DNA of 44,924 bases from Stenotrophomonas nitritireducens (GTDB lineage Bacteria > Pseudomonadota > Gammaproteobacteria > Xanthomonadales > Xanthomonadaceae), in the NCBI RefSeq assembly GCF_001431425.1, contig NZ_LDJG01000033.1:1-44924 (forward strand). The letters are read 5' to 3'. Positions 44,399 to 44,924 of this stretch are shown in pieces. The position numbers and the translations under genes are program-made. Every line of letters starts with the position of its first letter. Within the stretch, counting starts at the first letter, position 1. Below the pieces are notes generated by a model. It saw nothing but the letters and a program-made list of their open reading frames with translations, ran no database searches and had not been told where the DNA came from.

Positions 44399-44409
44399 GG
44401 CGTTCTCCC

Positions 44410-44808
44410 TTACTGGCCGGTGATCGCGGTGGTCAGGGTGCGCACCTTCGATTCGACGAAGCTCAGCGAGGCGCGGTACTCCAGCGCGGCGCGGCCATAG
44501 GCGGCGCGCTCGGCATCCGGATCAACGGTGTTGCCATCCAGGCTCGGCTGCACGCCGGGGCGCAGCACCTGGAACGGATTGAGGCCGTCGCCGCCGATGC
44601 GGTAATGCTGTTCGGCGGTGGTCGCCAGCAGGCCGTTGCCGTCCAGCCCCTGGGCATTGCGCAGGGCGGCATCGAAGTCCAGGTCGCGGGCCTTGTAGCC
44701 CGGCGTGTCGGCATTGGCCAGATTGCCGGCGATCAGCTTCATGCGCTGTTCGCGCAACGGCATGGCCTGGGCATGGACGCCCAGATAGTTGGAAATCAGA
44801 TTGGGCAT
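44410..44808 (-). CDS. flgB: proximal rod protein FlgB
   Basis: FlgB is a proximal rod protein and the first gene of the flgBCDEF run. The 132-residue product has the family N-terminus (LGVHAQAMPLREQRMKLIAGNLANADTPGYKARDLDF) and a C-terminus with ALEYRASLSFVESKVRTLTTAI. A sigma-54 promoter 36 nt upstream gives it a short leader. Confidence 0.97.
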   Translation of the reverse strand: MPNLISNYLGVHAQAMPLREQRMKLIAGNLANADTPGYKARDLDFDAALRNAQGLDGNGLLATTAEQHYRIGGDGLNPFQVLRPGVQPSLDGNTVDPDAERAAYGRAALEYRASLSFVESKVRTLTTAITGQ

Positions 44809-44843
44809 GGCGCGCCTCCCCGGGGGAACGATGCCCGGGAGGC

Positions 44844-44859
44844 TGCAAGCGGTGTGCCA
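44844..44859 (-). promoter_or_regulatory. sigma-54 promoter of flgB
   Basis: The minus strand reads TGGCAC-N5-TTGCA, a full consensus match with GG (44858-44857) and GC (44846-44845) ten bases apart. The predicted start is near 44833, 25 nt before the flgB ATG. Confidence 0.82.
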
Positions 44860-44886
44860 GAACCGCAGGAACGGGGGAGGGGGGCC

Positions 44887-44913
44887 GGGAACGCCCGCAT
44901 GCGGGGCGGTCCC
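44887..44913 (-). repeat. imperfect hairpin near the right window edge
   Basis: A 12-nt palindrome CCCGCATGCGGG sits inside a longer imperfect stem with GGGA/TCCC ends. It could belong to the end of the upstream gene outside the window. No T-run follows. Confidence 0.4.
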
Positions 44914-44924
44914 TGGATCTATGA

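Overview
The window is one continuous flagellar and chemotaxis cluster from a high-GC gammaproteobacterium. By content and order it is almost certainly a member of the Xanthomonadaceae (Lysobacteraceae): it has an rpoN2-vemR-fleQ regulatory block, a PilZ-like gene and an orphan LuxR-type regulator after fliS, and an MHYT-GGDEF-EAL gene between fliR and flhB. The genus cannot be fixed from the sequence alone. All 44 genes I support lie on the minus strand, so transcription runs from the right end of the window to the left. Many genes overlap by 1-14 nt, which suggests translational coupling.

Layout in transcription order (right to left): flgBCDEF (rod and hook) behind a sigma-54 promoter; flgGHIJKL (distal rod, L and P rings, rod-cap muramidase, hook-filament junction) behind a second sigma-54 promoter; two long flagellin genes, each with its own terminator; fliD-fliS-fliT-like-PilZ-like-response regulator, with tandem sigma-54 and sigma-28 promoters ahead of fliD; rpoN2-vemR-fleQ, which encode the sigma-54 factor and the regulators of the cluster; fliEFGHIJK (MS ring, rotor, export ATPase, hook-length control) behind a sigma-54 promoter; fliLMNOP behind a sigma-54 promoter; fliQR, with a sigma-54 site unusually close to the fliQ start; the c-di-GMP-type gene; flhBA behind a sigma-54-like site; and flhF-flhG-fliA-cheY-cheZ-cheA, with cheA cut by the left window edge.

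The regulatory logic can be read directly. FleQ and RpoN2 would drive the GG-N10-GC promoters ahead of flgB, flgG, fliD, fliE, fliL, fliQ and flhB. FliA (sigma-28) would drive the TAAA-N15-GCCGATAA promoter of fliD and a weaker version ahead of one flagellin gene. FlhF and FlhG would set polar flagellar placement and number. Several promoter positions also settle start codons (fliE, fliL).

I found no wholly new system. The points most worth a second look are: a triplicated acidic motif in CheA that resembles the CheY-docking N-terminus of FliM; a probably inactive MHYT-GGDEF-EAL protein; a 23-nt promoter block shared by flgB and flgG; an almost leaderless fliQ promoter inside an atypical gap; a gene-conversion-like tract between the two flagellins; and a plus-facing terminator with no plus-strand gene between them. 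No tRNA, rRNA, CRISPR array, insertion sequence or integrase was seen.
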